Shown here: piece by piece, positions 33,959 to 42,374 of the stretch
Position numbering within the stretch: the first letter of the stretch is position 1
How the letters are laid out: each line of letters opens with the position of its first letter
DNA from: Clostridiales bacterium
Lineage (GTDB): Bacteria; Bacillota; Clostridia; Lachnospirales; Lachnospiraceae
DNA: 47,565 nucleotides
Assembly: GCA_029012085.1 (NCBI GenBank)
Contig: JAQXLK010000023.1
Span: forward strand, 1 to 47,565
Reading direction: 5' to 3'
Translations under genes and position numbers: made by a program
The notes under the pieces: generated by a model
Databases searched by the model: none
Told to the model about the DNA's origin: nothing
What the model saw: only the letters and a program-made list of their open reading frames with translations

Positions 33959-34855
33959 TCATTTTCCCTTACCCTCCACATTACATACCACAATTGCCCC
34001 TATCACCAGCACAATTCCAATTAGATTGCTAATCGTCATATTTTCATGGAATACTAAAATCCCCAATACCGTCGCCGCCACAGGCTCCACCGAAGCGATA
34101 ATGGATGCCTTGCTGTTTTCCATGGCAGTAAGACCAAGGGTATATGTAATGTACGGAATAACGGTACTCACCAATCCAAAGATCAGATAGAATCCAAGCA
34201 TTCCAAAGTCCTGTTCACAGGCTTTATATATGATGGATACATCCGCCAATGGAAGCGCACCCACCGATGCAAATAAAAATGTATAAAAGGAAATAGTAAG
34301 ACTGTGGTATCCCCGCTCCAATGCATAGCGGCTAAAGATAGAATACAACGCATAACCAAGTCCTGCTCCAAGCCCCGCCAGCACTCCATTGACGCTTAAG
34401 CTTCCCGCATCACCCACTAACCCGGTTACAAAGACACAGCCGGCAAAGGTGGCAATCAAAGAAATCACTTTTACCAAAGTTATCTTTTCATGAAAAAGAA
34501 ATGCGGACAGCACCATAACAATGGCTGGTGCAGTGTAGAGCAAAACCGCCGCCACCGATAAAGAAGTCATGGTTATTGCCTTAAAATAACAATAATTAAA
34601 GAATACAATGCTGAAAATTCCCGTTCCCACAAAACACCAGATGTCTTTGATACGGATTTTTAACAGTTCCCGGTTATAGAAAAATAAAACCACCAGCAGC
34701 AATACTGCAGTAACAACCGAACGTACTGCCACAATCTCTATGGTCGTAAAACCAAGGTTGTTCAGTCTTCTTACATAAATCCCCATGGTCCCCCACAGGA
34801 TTCCTGCTATCAATACGAGAAATGGTGCTGCTTTCTTCATGATGTCCTTATTCAT
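33959..34855 (-). CDS. EamA-family (DMT superfamily) transporter
   Basis: A 298-residue membrane protein with ten helices in two five-helix EamA repeats: the first opens VLIAGILWGTMGIYVRRL and includes AVRSVVTAVLLLVVLFFY; the second begins with GVLAGLGAGLGYALYSIFSR and ends ATVLGILVFHENMT. Members export or import small metabolites such as amino acids or nucleosides, and substrate cannot be predicted. The ribosome site GGAGG is ten bases before ATG. It has its own promoter and appears monocistronic. Confidence 0.92.
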   Translation of the reverse strand: MNKDIMKKAAPFLVLIAGILWGTMGIYVRRLNNLGFTTIEIVAVRSVVTAVLLLVVLFFYNRELLKIRIKDIWCFVGTGIFSIVFFNYCYFKAITMTSLSVAAVLLYTAPAIVMVLSAFLFHEKITLVKVISLIATFAGCVFVTGLVGDAGSLSVNGVLAGLGAGLGYALYSIFSRYALERGYHSLTISFYTFLFASVGALPLADVSIIYKACEQDFGMLGFYLIFGLVSTVIPYITYTLGLTAMENSKASIIASVEPVAATVLGILVFHENMTISNLIGIVLVIGAIVVCNVEGKGK

Positions 34856-34901
34856 AATCCTATATCCTCCGTAATTTTACACCTGATGTAACGTTTTTAA
34901 T

Positions 34902-34930
34902 AGTATACTCCATTTGGGGGTGTTTACCAA
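34902..34930 (-). promoter_or_regulatory. Promoter of the EamA transporter gene
   Basis: Minus strand TTGGTA (34925-34930), 17 bases, TATACT (34902-34907), 47 bases before the start codon. Confidence 0.7.
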
Positions 34931-34976
34931 CAAAATTATTCCGCTCTTTGAATGTGTTTTAGTAATTTGAAACCTT

Positions 34977-35017
34977 AAAAGGGAAATGAAAATCAAATTG
35001 ACTTTCATTTCCCTTTT
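34977..35017 (-). terminator. Terminator hairpin after the CAP-domain gene
   Basis: AAAAGGGAAATGAAA and TTTCATTTCCCTTTT make a 15-base perfect stem with an 11-base loop, beginning nine bases past the CAP gene stop. The stem ends in TTTT, so the U-tract is part of the stem. Confidence 0.75.
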
Positions 35018-35025
35018 CTTTCATA

Positions 35026-35781
35026 TTAGTTTCTCACAAACAACTGCACCCAGTAATTTCTTCCTGACGCATCTTGATAGTGTCCAACTCCGATTTTGTT
35101 GAAATTGGCATCCAAAATGTTTGCTCTATGTCCATCACTATTCATCCATGCTTCCATCACCTGCTCCGGTGATTTCTGACCCCATGCAATATTTTCACCT
35201 GCTCCGGTAAAACGAATCCCGTTATCGGTCAGAACGGTGCTGAATTTTCTGCCGTCCGGTCTGGTATGAGAAAAAGAAGCTGTAATCTCATTGGCACGTA
35301 CCAGTGCTACAGATGCAATCTCGGTATCATACTCCAACGCAGGAAGACCTGCCTTCGCACGTTCCTCATTCACCAGCTTTGCGACCTGCTTCGCAAAGGA
35401 TAATTCCACATCCTGTGTATCCTCTCCCGAGTTATCAGTACCCGGCACCTCCGGTTCAGAAACGTCTACATCCGGCTGATTTACCTCAGGTACATCCGGC
35501 TGCTGTGCATCTTCCGGCTGTTCAATATCCCCTGGCAGATTGCAATCTGGCAAAGTAATCGTTGGACAGTTCGTCAGTCCTCCATTTTGCAGCTTATCAC
35601 ACAAATCCTTTAAAATGTCTTTTGTTCCCGACAAATCACAAATCTGTCCATTTACAATGACACAGCCTTTGGTCTGTCCACTACCATTAATCGGGTATAT
35701 CTGCGCTGCCTCTGTCTGCAGTGCAGTACTACCTGCAAGACCAAGCACCATCGCCATTGTCAAAATTGTCTGTTTCTTCAT
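35026..35781 (-). CDS. Secreted CAP-domain (SCP/YkwD-like) protein
   Basis: A 251-residue exported protein. The signal peptide is cleaved near TEAA (about residue 26). A short Cys-containing N-terminal part (KGCVIVNGQICDLS) and a Pro/Asp/Glu-rich linker (95-125) lead to a CAP domain in the last 125 residues: VNEERAKAGLPALEYDTEI, SFSHTRPDGRKF, GENIAWGQKSPEQVMEAW and MNSDGHRANIL. The histidine and glutamate residues of the CAP cavity are present. Bacterial CAP proteins are extracellular; the activity is mostly unknown, and YkwD signals spore germination. Ribosome site AGGAGGC. The upstream region has phased TGTAACA repeats that match a WalR box, fitting a cell-envelope role. Confidence 0.9.
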   Translation of the reverse strand: MKKQTILTMAMVLGLAGSTALQTEAAQIYPINGSGQTKGCVIVNGQICDLSGTKDILKDLCDKLQNGGLTNCPTITLPDCNLPGDIEQPEDAQQPDVPEVNQPDVDVSEPEVPGTDNSGEDTQDVELSFAKQVAKLVNEERAKAGLPALEYDTEIASVALVRANEITASFSHTRPDGRKFSTVLTDNGIRFTGAGENIAWGQKSPEQVMEAWMNSDGHRANILDANFNKIGVGHYQDASGRNYWVQLFVRN

Positions 35782-35799
35782 TTCTTATAGCCTCCTATT

Positions 35800-35839
35800 T
35801 GTTACATTTTAATTTAGAAATTGTTACAGCTTTGTTACA
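35800..35839 (-). promoter_or_regulatory. Phased TGTAACA repeats, WalR (YycF)-like box
   Basis: On the minus strand TGTAACA occurs three times (35833-35839, 35822-35828, 35800-35806), with start-to-start spacing of 11 and 22 bases, one and two helical turns. The first two form TGTAAC-N5-TGTAAC, an exact match to the published WalR consensus TGTWAH-N5-TGTWAH. WalR controls cell-wall hydrolase and surface-protein genes in other Firmicutes. No unambiguous -35/-10 pair can be placed here, so whether the site activates or represses is open. Confidence 0.6.
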
Positions 35840-35894
35840 AATATACTTTATCATAGGTTATAAGAAAATAATACCGGTAATGATTGACAACTAC

Positions 35895-36302
35895 TTACTC
35901 ATCACCAATATACCGCATCTTGTTATCTTCCCGCTTTTTCTTCTTTTCTGGTTTTGTCACAGAGTACACATCTGTCAAATCCCGAATCACCTCAACTCTG
36001 CATCGTTCACAGTATCTGCCGGATTTAATCATAGTTCCACATCTCTCACATGGAAGACCCACTTGCGATTCCGAAGAGAATGACAATCGTTCCTCACGAA
36101 TCCACCGTTCAATCTGTGGAACAGATACATCACAAAACGCTGATACCTCTGCTGTATTACATCCTGGATTCTCCCGGATATAATCCTTCACCTGTTTAAA
36201 CTTCTCCTCCATTTTCCGAGAACATGCAGGGCACAAATATTTATACAGACCTCCTTCATATGTATAAAGGGCTCTGCACATTTTACAACTTCGTACATCC
36301 AT
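35895..36302 (-). CDS. YvyF-like flagellar-operon protein with zinc finger, HTH and zinc finger
   Basis: A 135-residue cytosolic protein. Cysteine pairs CKMC and CPAC near the N-terminus make one zinc site, an HTH-like segment follows (CNTAEVSAFCDVSVPQIERW, about residues 47-70), then a second zinc site from CERC and CERC (near 85-105), and a basic tail. The same layout is found in the flagellar-operon protein YvyF (TIGR03826), a post-translational partner in flagellar gene control. No flagellar gene adjoins it here. ATG 36302 is chosen because AAGGGG is about ten bases before it; the frame also allows TTG 36311. Assignment rests on domain layout and is moderate. Confidence 0.7.
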   Translation of the reverse strand: MDVRSCKMCRALYTYEGGLYKYLCPACSRKMEEKFKQVKDYIRENPGCNTAEVSAFCDVSVPQIERWIREERLSFSSESQVGLPCERCGTMIKSGRYCERCRVEVIRDLTDVYSVTKPEKKKKREDNKMRYIGDE

Positions 36303-36437
36303 TACCACCAACCCCTTTACAAATATCCCCTTACTTGTTTATTAATTATAACAATTTTCTCAAATATATACAACTTGAAAAAGGTATAATAATTGTACCC
36401 CTCTATGCAAAATTTTTCATTTTATTTTGTTTTTCGC

Positions 36438-36466
36438 TTGCAATTTTTGTGTATTCGGTATATACT
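36438..36466 (+). promoter_or_regulatory. Promoter of the tRNA-Pro gene
   Basis: TTGCAA (36438-36443), 17-base spacer, TATACT (36461-36466), 13 bases before the mature tRNA start. Confidence 0.8.
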
Positions 36467-36479
36467 CATAGAGTTGTAT

Positions 36480-36553
36480 CGGGGCGTGGCTCAGCTTGGT
36501 AGAGCGCTTGGTTCGGGACTAAGAGGTCGCAGGTTCAAATCCTGTCGCCCCGA
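36480..36553 (+). tRNA. tRNA-Pro, anticodon CGG
   Basis: A 74-base cloverleaf. The acceptor stem CGGGGCG (36480-36486) pairs perfectly with CGCCCCG (36546-36552), with discriminator A. The D arm GCTC-AGCTTGGTA-GAGC, anticodon stem CTTGG/CTAAG with loop TTCGGGA giving anticodon CGG, and T arm GCAGG-TTCAAAT-CCTGT are all intact. The 3' CCA is not encoded. A promoter precedes it and a strong terminator follows, so it is transcribed alone on the plus strand. Confidence 0.96.
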
Positions 36554-36560
36554 TTAAGGA

Positions 36561-36596
36561 AAATCAAGGATTTGCGAATCCTTGATTTATTTTTTT
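36561..36596 (+). terminator. Terminator of the tRNA-Pro gene
   Basis: AAATCAAGGATT and AATCCTTGATTT form a 12-base perfect stem with a TGCG loop, followed by a seven-T run, eight bases after the tRNA end. Confidence 0.92.
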
Positions 36597-36953
36597 GAAA
36601 AATTTACCATAATTTTTACCACATCGACAATCCTCATTAGCTCTTGAATTGTCAACAATATCAATCATTCCATTTCTCAGTGCAAATGTGTTTTTTAATT
36701 TCTTATAATGCATATTTTTTTCAAGCCCCTGCCAAACCTGATTCCAATATATTTCAAAAGTTCGTTTGCCATTTTTATCTTTCTTCATAATCGAGTATGG
36801 TAGCACTCTTTTCTGGTAATAAATATAATCATCATCCAGGCGAAAGAAAAATGTATTAGGATAATTAATATCACTTACTTTACCAGAAGCCATAAAACCA
36901 ATTCCAAAATAACCATAATTGTTGTCGTTATGTTTATATCGTTTCCAAAACAT
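36564..36953 (-). pseudogene. Probable gene remnant beside tRNA-Pro
   Basis: A 129-codon frame, MFWKRYKHNDNNYGYFGIGF to a stop inside the tRNA terminator. No ribosome site precedes the ATG. The frame continues upstream without a start codon for 24 codons (through KFDAAKIKNFSTKLDK) to a stop; immediately before that, another frame reads IIQGKDSVILRVLVFSKNRK and on to IQI, so the two look like one protein broken by a frameshift near 37015. I recognise no family. Base composition is more AT-rich than neighbours. A functional gene with an unusual start is possible but less likely. Confidence 0.5.
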
Positions 36954-37157
36954 ATATTCAATTTTATCTAATTTCGTAGAGAAATTTTTAATCTTAGCAG
37001 CATCAAATTTGAATATTTGTCTTTATTAACTTTTCATAATCGGCAATAATATTCTTTATTATATTCAAATGTTTTCTATTCTTAGAAAACACCAATACTC
37101 TCAAAATGACACTATCTTTTCCTTGAATGATTTAGTATAAAATTCTGTACAGTTTAC

Positions 37158-38849
37158 CTAATCAAATAACTGAATATACTCTCTATACTCCTCCGGCAGT
37201 TTTAGATCCGGTTTTTCATCCAATCTATACGCTAACGGATTCGTATTTTGTTCCACTGCCTTTAGCATCCCTTCAACTTGCAATAAATTGTTCACACATT
37301 CCTGACTCTGTTCAAAATCCCCTTGTTGTTCATACGCTTCTAGAGCAATCTTCAACATAACAACATAATCTTTATATTCCTCTAACGTATATCGGGTAAT
37401 TTCCAATGCTCTTCTCTTGTATTTCAACATTTCAGCATATTCTTCTCTATCCATTGCTGCAACTGCCTTAACGTTGTATGCTGCATAACTATATTCATTT
37501 TCTGTCAGAATATGGTCAGCATAATCTTCCGCCTCTGCTGATGTTTTACTTTGTAACATAACCTTTGTTTCTACTTCCGAATTCCAGGGATATATTTTTA
37601 AGGAAAGTTCTTCTTTTCCTATATAATCAAATCCTGTTGCCAATAAAAGCCAACCATACACTGCCAAAATACATACACCTGGAACATAATACCATTTGCA
37701 ATAAGTTATTTTCCTTTCTCTACCATACCAATCCATACAAGTAAAAAGTACTACCAGTATCGCACCAAATTCAAGATCAAAATCCATAAGCATATGCATG
37801 GACACCAAAACAATTACAAAAACATTTCGTTCATTCTTCTTCCATTGTAAAATGATATTCCCTATTACAAGTATAAAGAATAAAATAATAGCTAATATAC
37901 CACCATCCAATCCTATTTGAATCCAGTCATTATGTACATATCTGGTTGTATAAACACCGTGTTGTATTTGAGGCTGCAAAAAATAGTATCCCATATATCC
38001 TAACCCCAAAGGATGTTTCCAAATTAGAGGAAGCGCATCCATACAATACAAAATCCTTCCAAGAAATGTGCTTGAATCTATTGAAATCGTTGTAAAACGG
38101 CTAAAGGCGTCTGTATTACCAGTGAGATATACATACAATAATGCTACCATTATTATACATAATAAAATAACAATTAATGGAATTCTCTTGTTTTTGTTAC
38201 GATATGCAAGAAACAACATTGCAATAAAAGTAAAAATAAAAACACTTCTGCTTCCGCTCCATAAAATACCAAACAACAGAACTCCTATCATCAAATAGTA
38301 TCTTTTCAAATTTTGATTTTTATAGGATATGATAATAATGCCTATTAAAAGATATAGTGCAAATGTATTGGAATATTGAAACAAACCTCCCATTCTTCCT
38401 GCATGAAATACCCACTCTCTTGTGCTTTGCAACGGATAGCACAAAATACATAACAAAACCATTACTACACCAGCATAAGGAACTGCTAACAGTATTTCAT
38501 TTTTCTCTTCCGAAGAATACTGCATCAGCACCAATATCCACAATAATACCAACAACACTCGAAAAAATCCTATTATCCCAATCCCTCTCTCCACTCCAAC
38601 AAATGCTGCCAATAGATTGCATCCACAAAAAAGAAATACCATTATCAACGGTTTACCAATAACAATTTTTATACCTCTATTTTTCTTAAAAAGAATAAAC
38701 AGAAAAATGAGTAATCCAACTGCAAACAGAAATACTGAAAAATCGTAGGAAAGTCCAAAAAGAAATACACTGATTGCCATGAATATTTGTCCGGCTAATA
38801 CTGTGTGTTCCCTTTTAATTTTCTGTTTATCTATTTCCTGATTTGACAT
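37158..38849 (-). CDS. O-antigen-ligase-like (Wzy_C) membrane protein with C-terminal helical repeats
   Basis: A 563-residue integral membrane protein with about 12 helices, then a soluble C-terminal part (about 410-563) with TPR-like helices (AEAEDYADHILTENEYSYAA, AYEQQGDFEQSQECVNNLL). The Wzy_C domain shows the SGSRSVF motif near residue 201, GRILYCMDALPLIWKHP with LGLGYMGY near 265, and an exterior loop with YVHNDWIQIGLDGG carrying a family-typical histidine. This architecture is shared by O-antigen ligases, polysaccharide polymerases and bacterial O-oligosaccharyltransferases with C-terminal TPRs. ATG 38849 has AGGAG eight bases before it and is preferred over 38882. It is 44 bases downstream of a large surface protein gene in the same operon. 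Confidence 0.85.
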   Translation of the reverse strand: MSNQEIDKQKIKREHTVLAGQIFMAISVFLFGLSYDFSVFLFAVGLLIFLFILFKKNRGIKIVIGKPLIMVFLFCGCNLLAAFVGVERGIGIIGFFRVLLVLLWILVLMQYSSEEKNEILLAVPYAGVVMVLLCILCYPLQSTREWVFHAGRMGGLFQYSNTFALYLLIGIIIISYKNQNLKRYYLMIGVLLFGILWSGSRSVFIFTFIAMLFLAYRNKNKRIPLIVILLCIIMVALLYVYLTGNTDAFSRFTTISIDSSTFLGRILYCMDALPLIWKHPLGLGYMGYYFLQPQIQHGVYTTRYVHNDWIQIGLDGGILAIILFFILVIGNIILQWKKNERNVFVIVLVSMHMLMDFDLEFGAILVVLFTCMDWYGRERKITYCKWYYVPGVCILAVYGWLLLATGFDYIGKEELSLKIYPWNSEVETKVMLQSKTSAEAEDYADHILTENEYSYAAYNVKAVAAMDREEYAEMLKYKRRALEITRYTLEEYKDYVVMLKIALEAYEQQGDFEQSQECVNNLLQVEGMLKAVEQNTNPLAYRLDEKPDLKLPEEYREYIQLFD

Positions 38850-38893
38850 TCCATTTTCTCCTGTTGTATTACTCATTTTCATAATTTCATCTG

Positions 38894-41755
38894 TTATTTC
38901 ACTTTGACTGATTTTTCCTTGGAATAACTGCTGTATATCTTCTTGTTTCCAACCTTTTTATACGTTCTGATTTTATAATAATATTTCTGCTTACTTTTTC
39001 CTTTCTTATCCGTGTAACTGGTCTTCTTAGAAGATATTGTTGCAACCTTGGTAAATTTACCATTCTTTTTACTTGCCCGGTACAGTTCATAACCACTGAT
39101 TCCTGTTACTTTTTTCCACGTAATAGTTATCTGTTTTTTCTTGGTAGATTTAACCTTTGAAACAGCAGTTCCTTTTACCATTGTATTTGCCAATAAGCTC
39201 TCGGAATCTTCACTATAATACACTTTTCCATCAACATTCTTATAAGCTCTTATCTTATACTCATACAAAGAAGCCTCTTTTAAATTCTTATCCGTATATG
39301 TACTTGTAACCGCCCTGTCAATTGTTGCAACTTTTTTATAATCTCCTGAATTATAGTTCCGACGATATATCTCGTATCCCATTACATCCGCCAGAGTATC
39401 CCATGTAAGTGTTACACGTGTCTTCTGTATTTTTTTCTGGCTCAAATTTAGAACTTTATTAACGACAATATCCTTTGGTGAATTCTGCTCGTTACCATTA
39501 TTCTCTACTAAAGGCTCATTTTTATCCTGGGTATTATTATCACCTTTTGTGTCAGCGGAAGTATCTATTTTCCCATCCAATAATTTATACACTCCCGTTG
39601 GCGAATAACTCCATACCGAACCATCTGTGCGAGTAATCAATGCAAAATCCTTCTGTACCTGTATCGCTTTTACATCACCCATTATTTTTAATGAATTTGC
39701 AAATGTATCCTCTGTAACTGTACCTCGTATATCTCTTTCCTCATCATAATTACAATTTGCAATATACAAATCATTTTCTTTCGTAATATACATAATTTCA
39801 TTACCATCATAGCAGTTTATATATCGTATATTTTTCGCTACCACGCGGTCTAAGTCAATATTATATACCTCATAATTGGTATTAATATATACTGGATCTA
39901 CTGACCAGCCATCGCATGTATTTTCTATCAAATCCAGAGCATCATTCTTGAAATATACAATGTTTTCTAAATCAAAAATTCCATCATTCCACTTTACATA
40001 CATCAACTCATGATTTTCATTCAATCCATAAAAGACTGTCTCTCCATCTCTATATGCATATTTTGTACTAAGTACATTCCATGTTGACGCTTGTGAAACA
40101 CTTTTTATTTTGCAGTATCCTGCTAAATCCCATATAGTTCCGTCTTTGCATTTTGCATATTGGGATGCTCCCGAAATAATTTCACCTGTATTTTCATCAA
40201 TCATCCCTACTACATCCGGAAGTGTTACAATAGTATGTGAATCATAATAACCATTTTCATACTGACGGCACAAAATATACGAAATGGAACAATCTGTCCC
40301 CCATACAAAGAGGCACCTTTCACTATAACTACAACCTCCATCCTCATCTAGTTCAGAATCCGGTATCTGCCACTCCTTTTCATCCATTTCTTCTACATCA
40401 CGAGATACCCATCCATACCATGCATACTGCACATTATCCTGAATAATCTGACCTGTAGAAAGATTAAAGAGTTTTTGATCTGTTGTAATACATAATCCAT
40501 CCGCTAAAAGCTTTGCACCATTCTCACATACTACTTTTCCCGATAAAGAATCTACAATCTTTCCCGCTTGCAATAAAATATAGCTATGACCATCCCAACA
40601 ATAAGAACTTCCTTGTGTATAATCCACTACATCATCAAATGACCATGCCTGTTTATATGCCCCTGCAATAGAATCCTTTTTATAATAACTTAATGTGCCT
40701 TTTTCGTTTAAAACCAAATAGTTAGCCCAATACGTTTTTTGTTCATCATCTCCATATACAAAATCAGAAAAATATTTACCGACAGAATCAGAAACTTTTT
40801 CGGTCTTCCCCTGATTAAAAGACCACAATGTCTTCTTTGAATCCAGTGTATTGCCAAGTTCACCACCAGCAACCATATTTGTTTGATAATCATTATCAAC
40901 CTTCCCTGTTACCGCAGGAATCTCTTGAGATTGCACCGGATTTAATTTCCATCGCTCTACCAAAACAATATCTTCAGTTATTGCCTGACTAAAATCATAT
41001 AAACTGCCCTTTTTATAAAATCCTAAAAATGTATATCCTTTTCTTATTTCTGATTGCGACGGCTCTTTTATAGTTGTGCCAGGATTAACAAAAATTTTAT
41101 TTACCACATGACCATAGTGATTCTTAATTGTTACCTGCAATTGATTTTCATACCTATATAAAAAGCCATTTTCCTTAGCATATTCTTCTGCATAACTTCC
41201 TGGTTCAACAACCATAACATCTTCACTACTTTCAGGAAAAGCCTCCTGTCCGATTGCCGTTACACTTTGAGGTAAATACAATTGAGTCAAACCATAGCTA
41301 TTACAGAAGGCACCCTCTCCGATTGTTGTTAACCCTTCAGGAAATTTCATTTCACCTTCGAATTCACAAGAAAAAAATGCACAATCGCCTATCGACTCTA
41401 ACCCCGATGGCAATAATAATTTACCATCGAATATACAATCTGAAAAGGCATGAGAACCTATACTTTTCAATGCATCTGGCAAAATCAATTCACCCGAAAA
41501 ACAACACCCCGAAAAAGCTCTAGCACCTATGCTGGTCACTGCTTTTCCATCAATTTCATTCGGAATCACAATCTCAGTATCCGAGCCGCTATATCCTGTA
41601 ATTTTTACCTCTGTTCCTCCATTAATGAGCGAATACTCATAGTCTCCATATGTATTCGCTTTTACCTCACTCATTTCTATATTTACCAAGCCTAACATAC
41701 ACCAAACCAGCATGGTAAATACAATTTTCCATTTTTTAATACTTTTTTCTCCCAT
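38894..41755 (-). CDS. Secreted LRR / InlB-repeat / fibronectin type III surface protein
   Basis: A 953-residue exported protein. Start ATG 41755 follows AAAGGGG; the open frame extends upstream but without a ribosome site. Signal peptide WKIVFTMLVWCMLGLVNI; then BspA-type LRRs at about 50-175 (units such as AFSGCCFSGELILPDALKSI), an InlB-B/Flg_new-type domain at about 200-270 (GYTFLGFYKKGSLYDF), a long aromatic-rich middle region (290-730) with beta-propeller-like recurrences of WDG and YIL segments, and two FnIII domains at 768-861 and 861-953 (VMGYEIYRRNYNSGDYKKV; ISGYELYRASKKNGKFTKV). No LPxTG. Likely cell-surface binding protein. Its divergent neighbour is an XRE regulator that shares the intergenic operators. 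Confidence 0.85.
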   Translation of the reverse strand: MGEKSIKKWKIVFTMLVWCMLGLVNIEMSEVKANTYGDYEYSLINGGTEVKITGYSGSDTEIVIPNEIDGKAVTSIGARAFSGCCFSGELILPDALKSIGSHAFSDCIFDGKLLLPSGLESIGDCAFFSCEFEGEMKFPEGLTTIGEGAFCNSYGLTQLYLPQSVTAIGQEAFPESSEDVMVVEPGSYAEEYAKENGFLYRYENQLQVTIKNHYGHVVNKIFVNPGTTIKEPSQSEIRKGYTFLGFYKKGSLYDFSQAITEDIVLVERWKLNPVQSQEIPAVTGKVDNDYQTNMVAGGELGNTLDSKKTLWSFNQGKTEKVSDSVGKYFSDFVYGDDEQKTYWANYLVLNEKGTLSYYKKDSIAGAYKQAWSFDDVVDYTQGSSYCWDGHSYILLQAGKIVDSLSGKVVCENGAKLLADGLCITTDQKLFNLSTGQIIQDNVQYAWYGWVSRDVEEMDEKEWQIPDSELDEDGGCSYSERCLFVWGTDCSISYILCRQYENGYYDSHTIVTLPDVVGMIDENTGEIISGASQYAKCKDGTIWDLAGYCKIKSVSQASTWNVLSTKYAYRDGETVFYGLNENHELMYVKWNDGIFDLENIVYFKNDALDLIENTCDGWSVDPVYINTNYEVYNIDLDRVVAKNIRYINCYDGNEIMYITKENDLYIANCNYDEERDIRGTVTEDTFANSLKIMGDVKAIQVQKDFALITRTDGSVWSYSPTGVYKLLDGKIDTSADTKGDNNTQDKNEPLVENNGNEQNSPKDIVVNKVLNLSQKKIQKTRVTLTWDTLADVMGYEIYRRNYNSGDYKKVATIDRAVTSTYTDKNLKEASLYEYKIRAYKNVDGKVYYSEDSESLLANTMVKGTAVSKVKSTKKKQITITWKKVTGISGYELYRASKKNGKFTKVATISSKKTSYTDKKGKSKQKYYYKIRTYKKVGNKKIYSSYSKEKSVKVK

Positions 41756-41846
41756 CAAAAACACCCCTTTCGTTCTTTTGTTCATAAAATAATTAAATCC
41801 TTCTACCAAATAAACAGCTTATATTTTGCTACATTTCATCACTTGA

Positions 41847-41852
41847 ATTATA
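41847..41852 (-). promoter_or_regulatory. Second promoter element of the LRR/ligase operon
   Basis: TATAAT on the minus strand preceded by TTTGC, making an extended -10 (TGC-TATAAT). Spacing to a -35 is poor; lies 92 bases before the LRR protein start. Confidence 0.5.
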
Positions 41853-41915
41853 GCAAATTTACATAAATCAATTCTGTCATTCTATATTAGTCTCATCCTC
41901 AATAACTACATTATA

Positions 41916-41945
41916 ATTATCTCATAATGTTTACATTCATGTCAA
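41916..41945 (-). promoter_or_regulatory. Main promoter of the LRR/ligase operon
   Basis: Consensus TTGACA (41940-41945), 18-base spacer, GATAAT (41916-41921). The -35 touches the operator arm at 41945-41955, so a protein bound there would affect initiation. Confidence 0.75.
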
Positions 41946-42004
41946 CTCAAAAGAGGTAATCTTTTCTCTTCTTTTACCATATCATATAATTAACTCTTTT
42001 GAGT
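41945..42004. promoter_or_regulatory. Paired operator between the LRR operon and the XRE gene
   Basis: ACTCAAAAGAG (41945-41955) and its exact reverse complement CTCTTTTGAGT (41994-42004) are 49 bases apart centre to centre. Each arm is itself a CTC-N4-GAG half-palindrome, so these read as two copies of one operator. One copy abuts the -35 of the LRR operon and the other lies between the -10 (TATAAT, 41985-41990, plus strand) and the ribosome site of the XRE gene. The XRE protein is the likely binder. Confidence 0.65.
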
Positions 42005-42262
42005 AAGGATGTGATTTTTATAACAATCGGAGATGCAGTAAATAAAAGAATACAAGAATTATGTCTATCTAATAATATTACAATTAATAGACTTGCAACT
42101 ATTTCAGGTGTTACCCAATCCACCTTGCACAATATTACTAGCGGCAGGAATAACAGCACCACCATTTCAACCATTAAAAAGATATGTGACGGACTAAACA
42201 TAACCATTCAGGAATTTTTTGACTCCGATTATTTTCGGAATCTCGAACAAGAGATACAATAA
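41999..42262 (+). CDS. XRE-family helix-turn-helix regulator, probably with a non-AUG start
   Basis: A small Cro/CI-type DNA-binding protein of about 80-87 residues, essentially one HTH_3 domain: AVNKRIQELCLSNNITINRL, ATISGVTQSTLHNITSG and TIKKICDGLNITIQEFF. The frame contains no ATG. TTG 41999 lies at the predicted transcription start and has no ribosome site. AAGGA at 42005-42009 would instead serve GTG 42011 (very close), ATT 42014 or ATA 42020; homologous proteins usually begin near the I-G-D-A-V segment, which favours a start after the AAGGA. I give the outer limit. It diverges from the LRR/ligase operon and probably regulates it and itself. Confidence 0.8.
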   Translation: MSKDVIFITIGDAVNKRIQELCLSNNITINRLATISGVTQSTLHNITSGRNNSTTISTIKKICDGLNITIQEFFDSDYFRNLEQEIQ

Positions 42263-42374
42263 TAGGGGGCGTCTAAGTGATGATGATATGTCTCCTATTT
42301 TTTCGAAAAGGTATGCCAATAATTACCACAATAGAATATGATATCTGCCTTTTTACCCAAACATAATAACAAGA

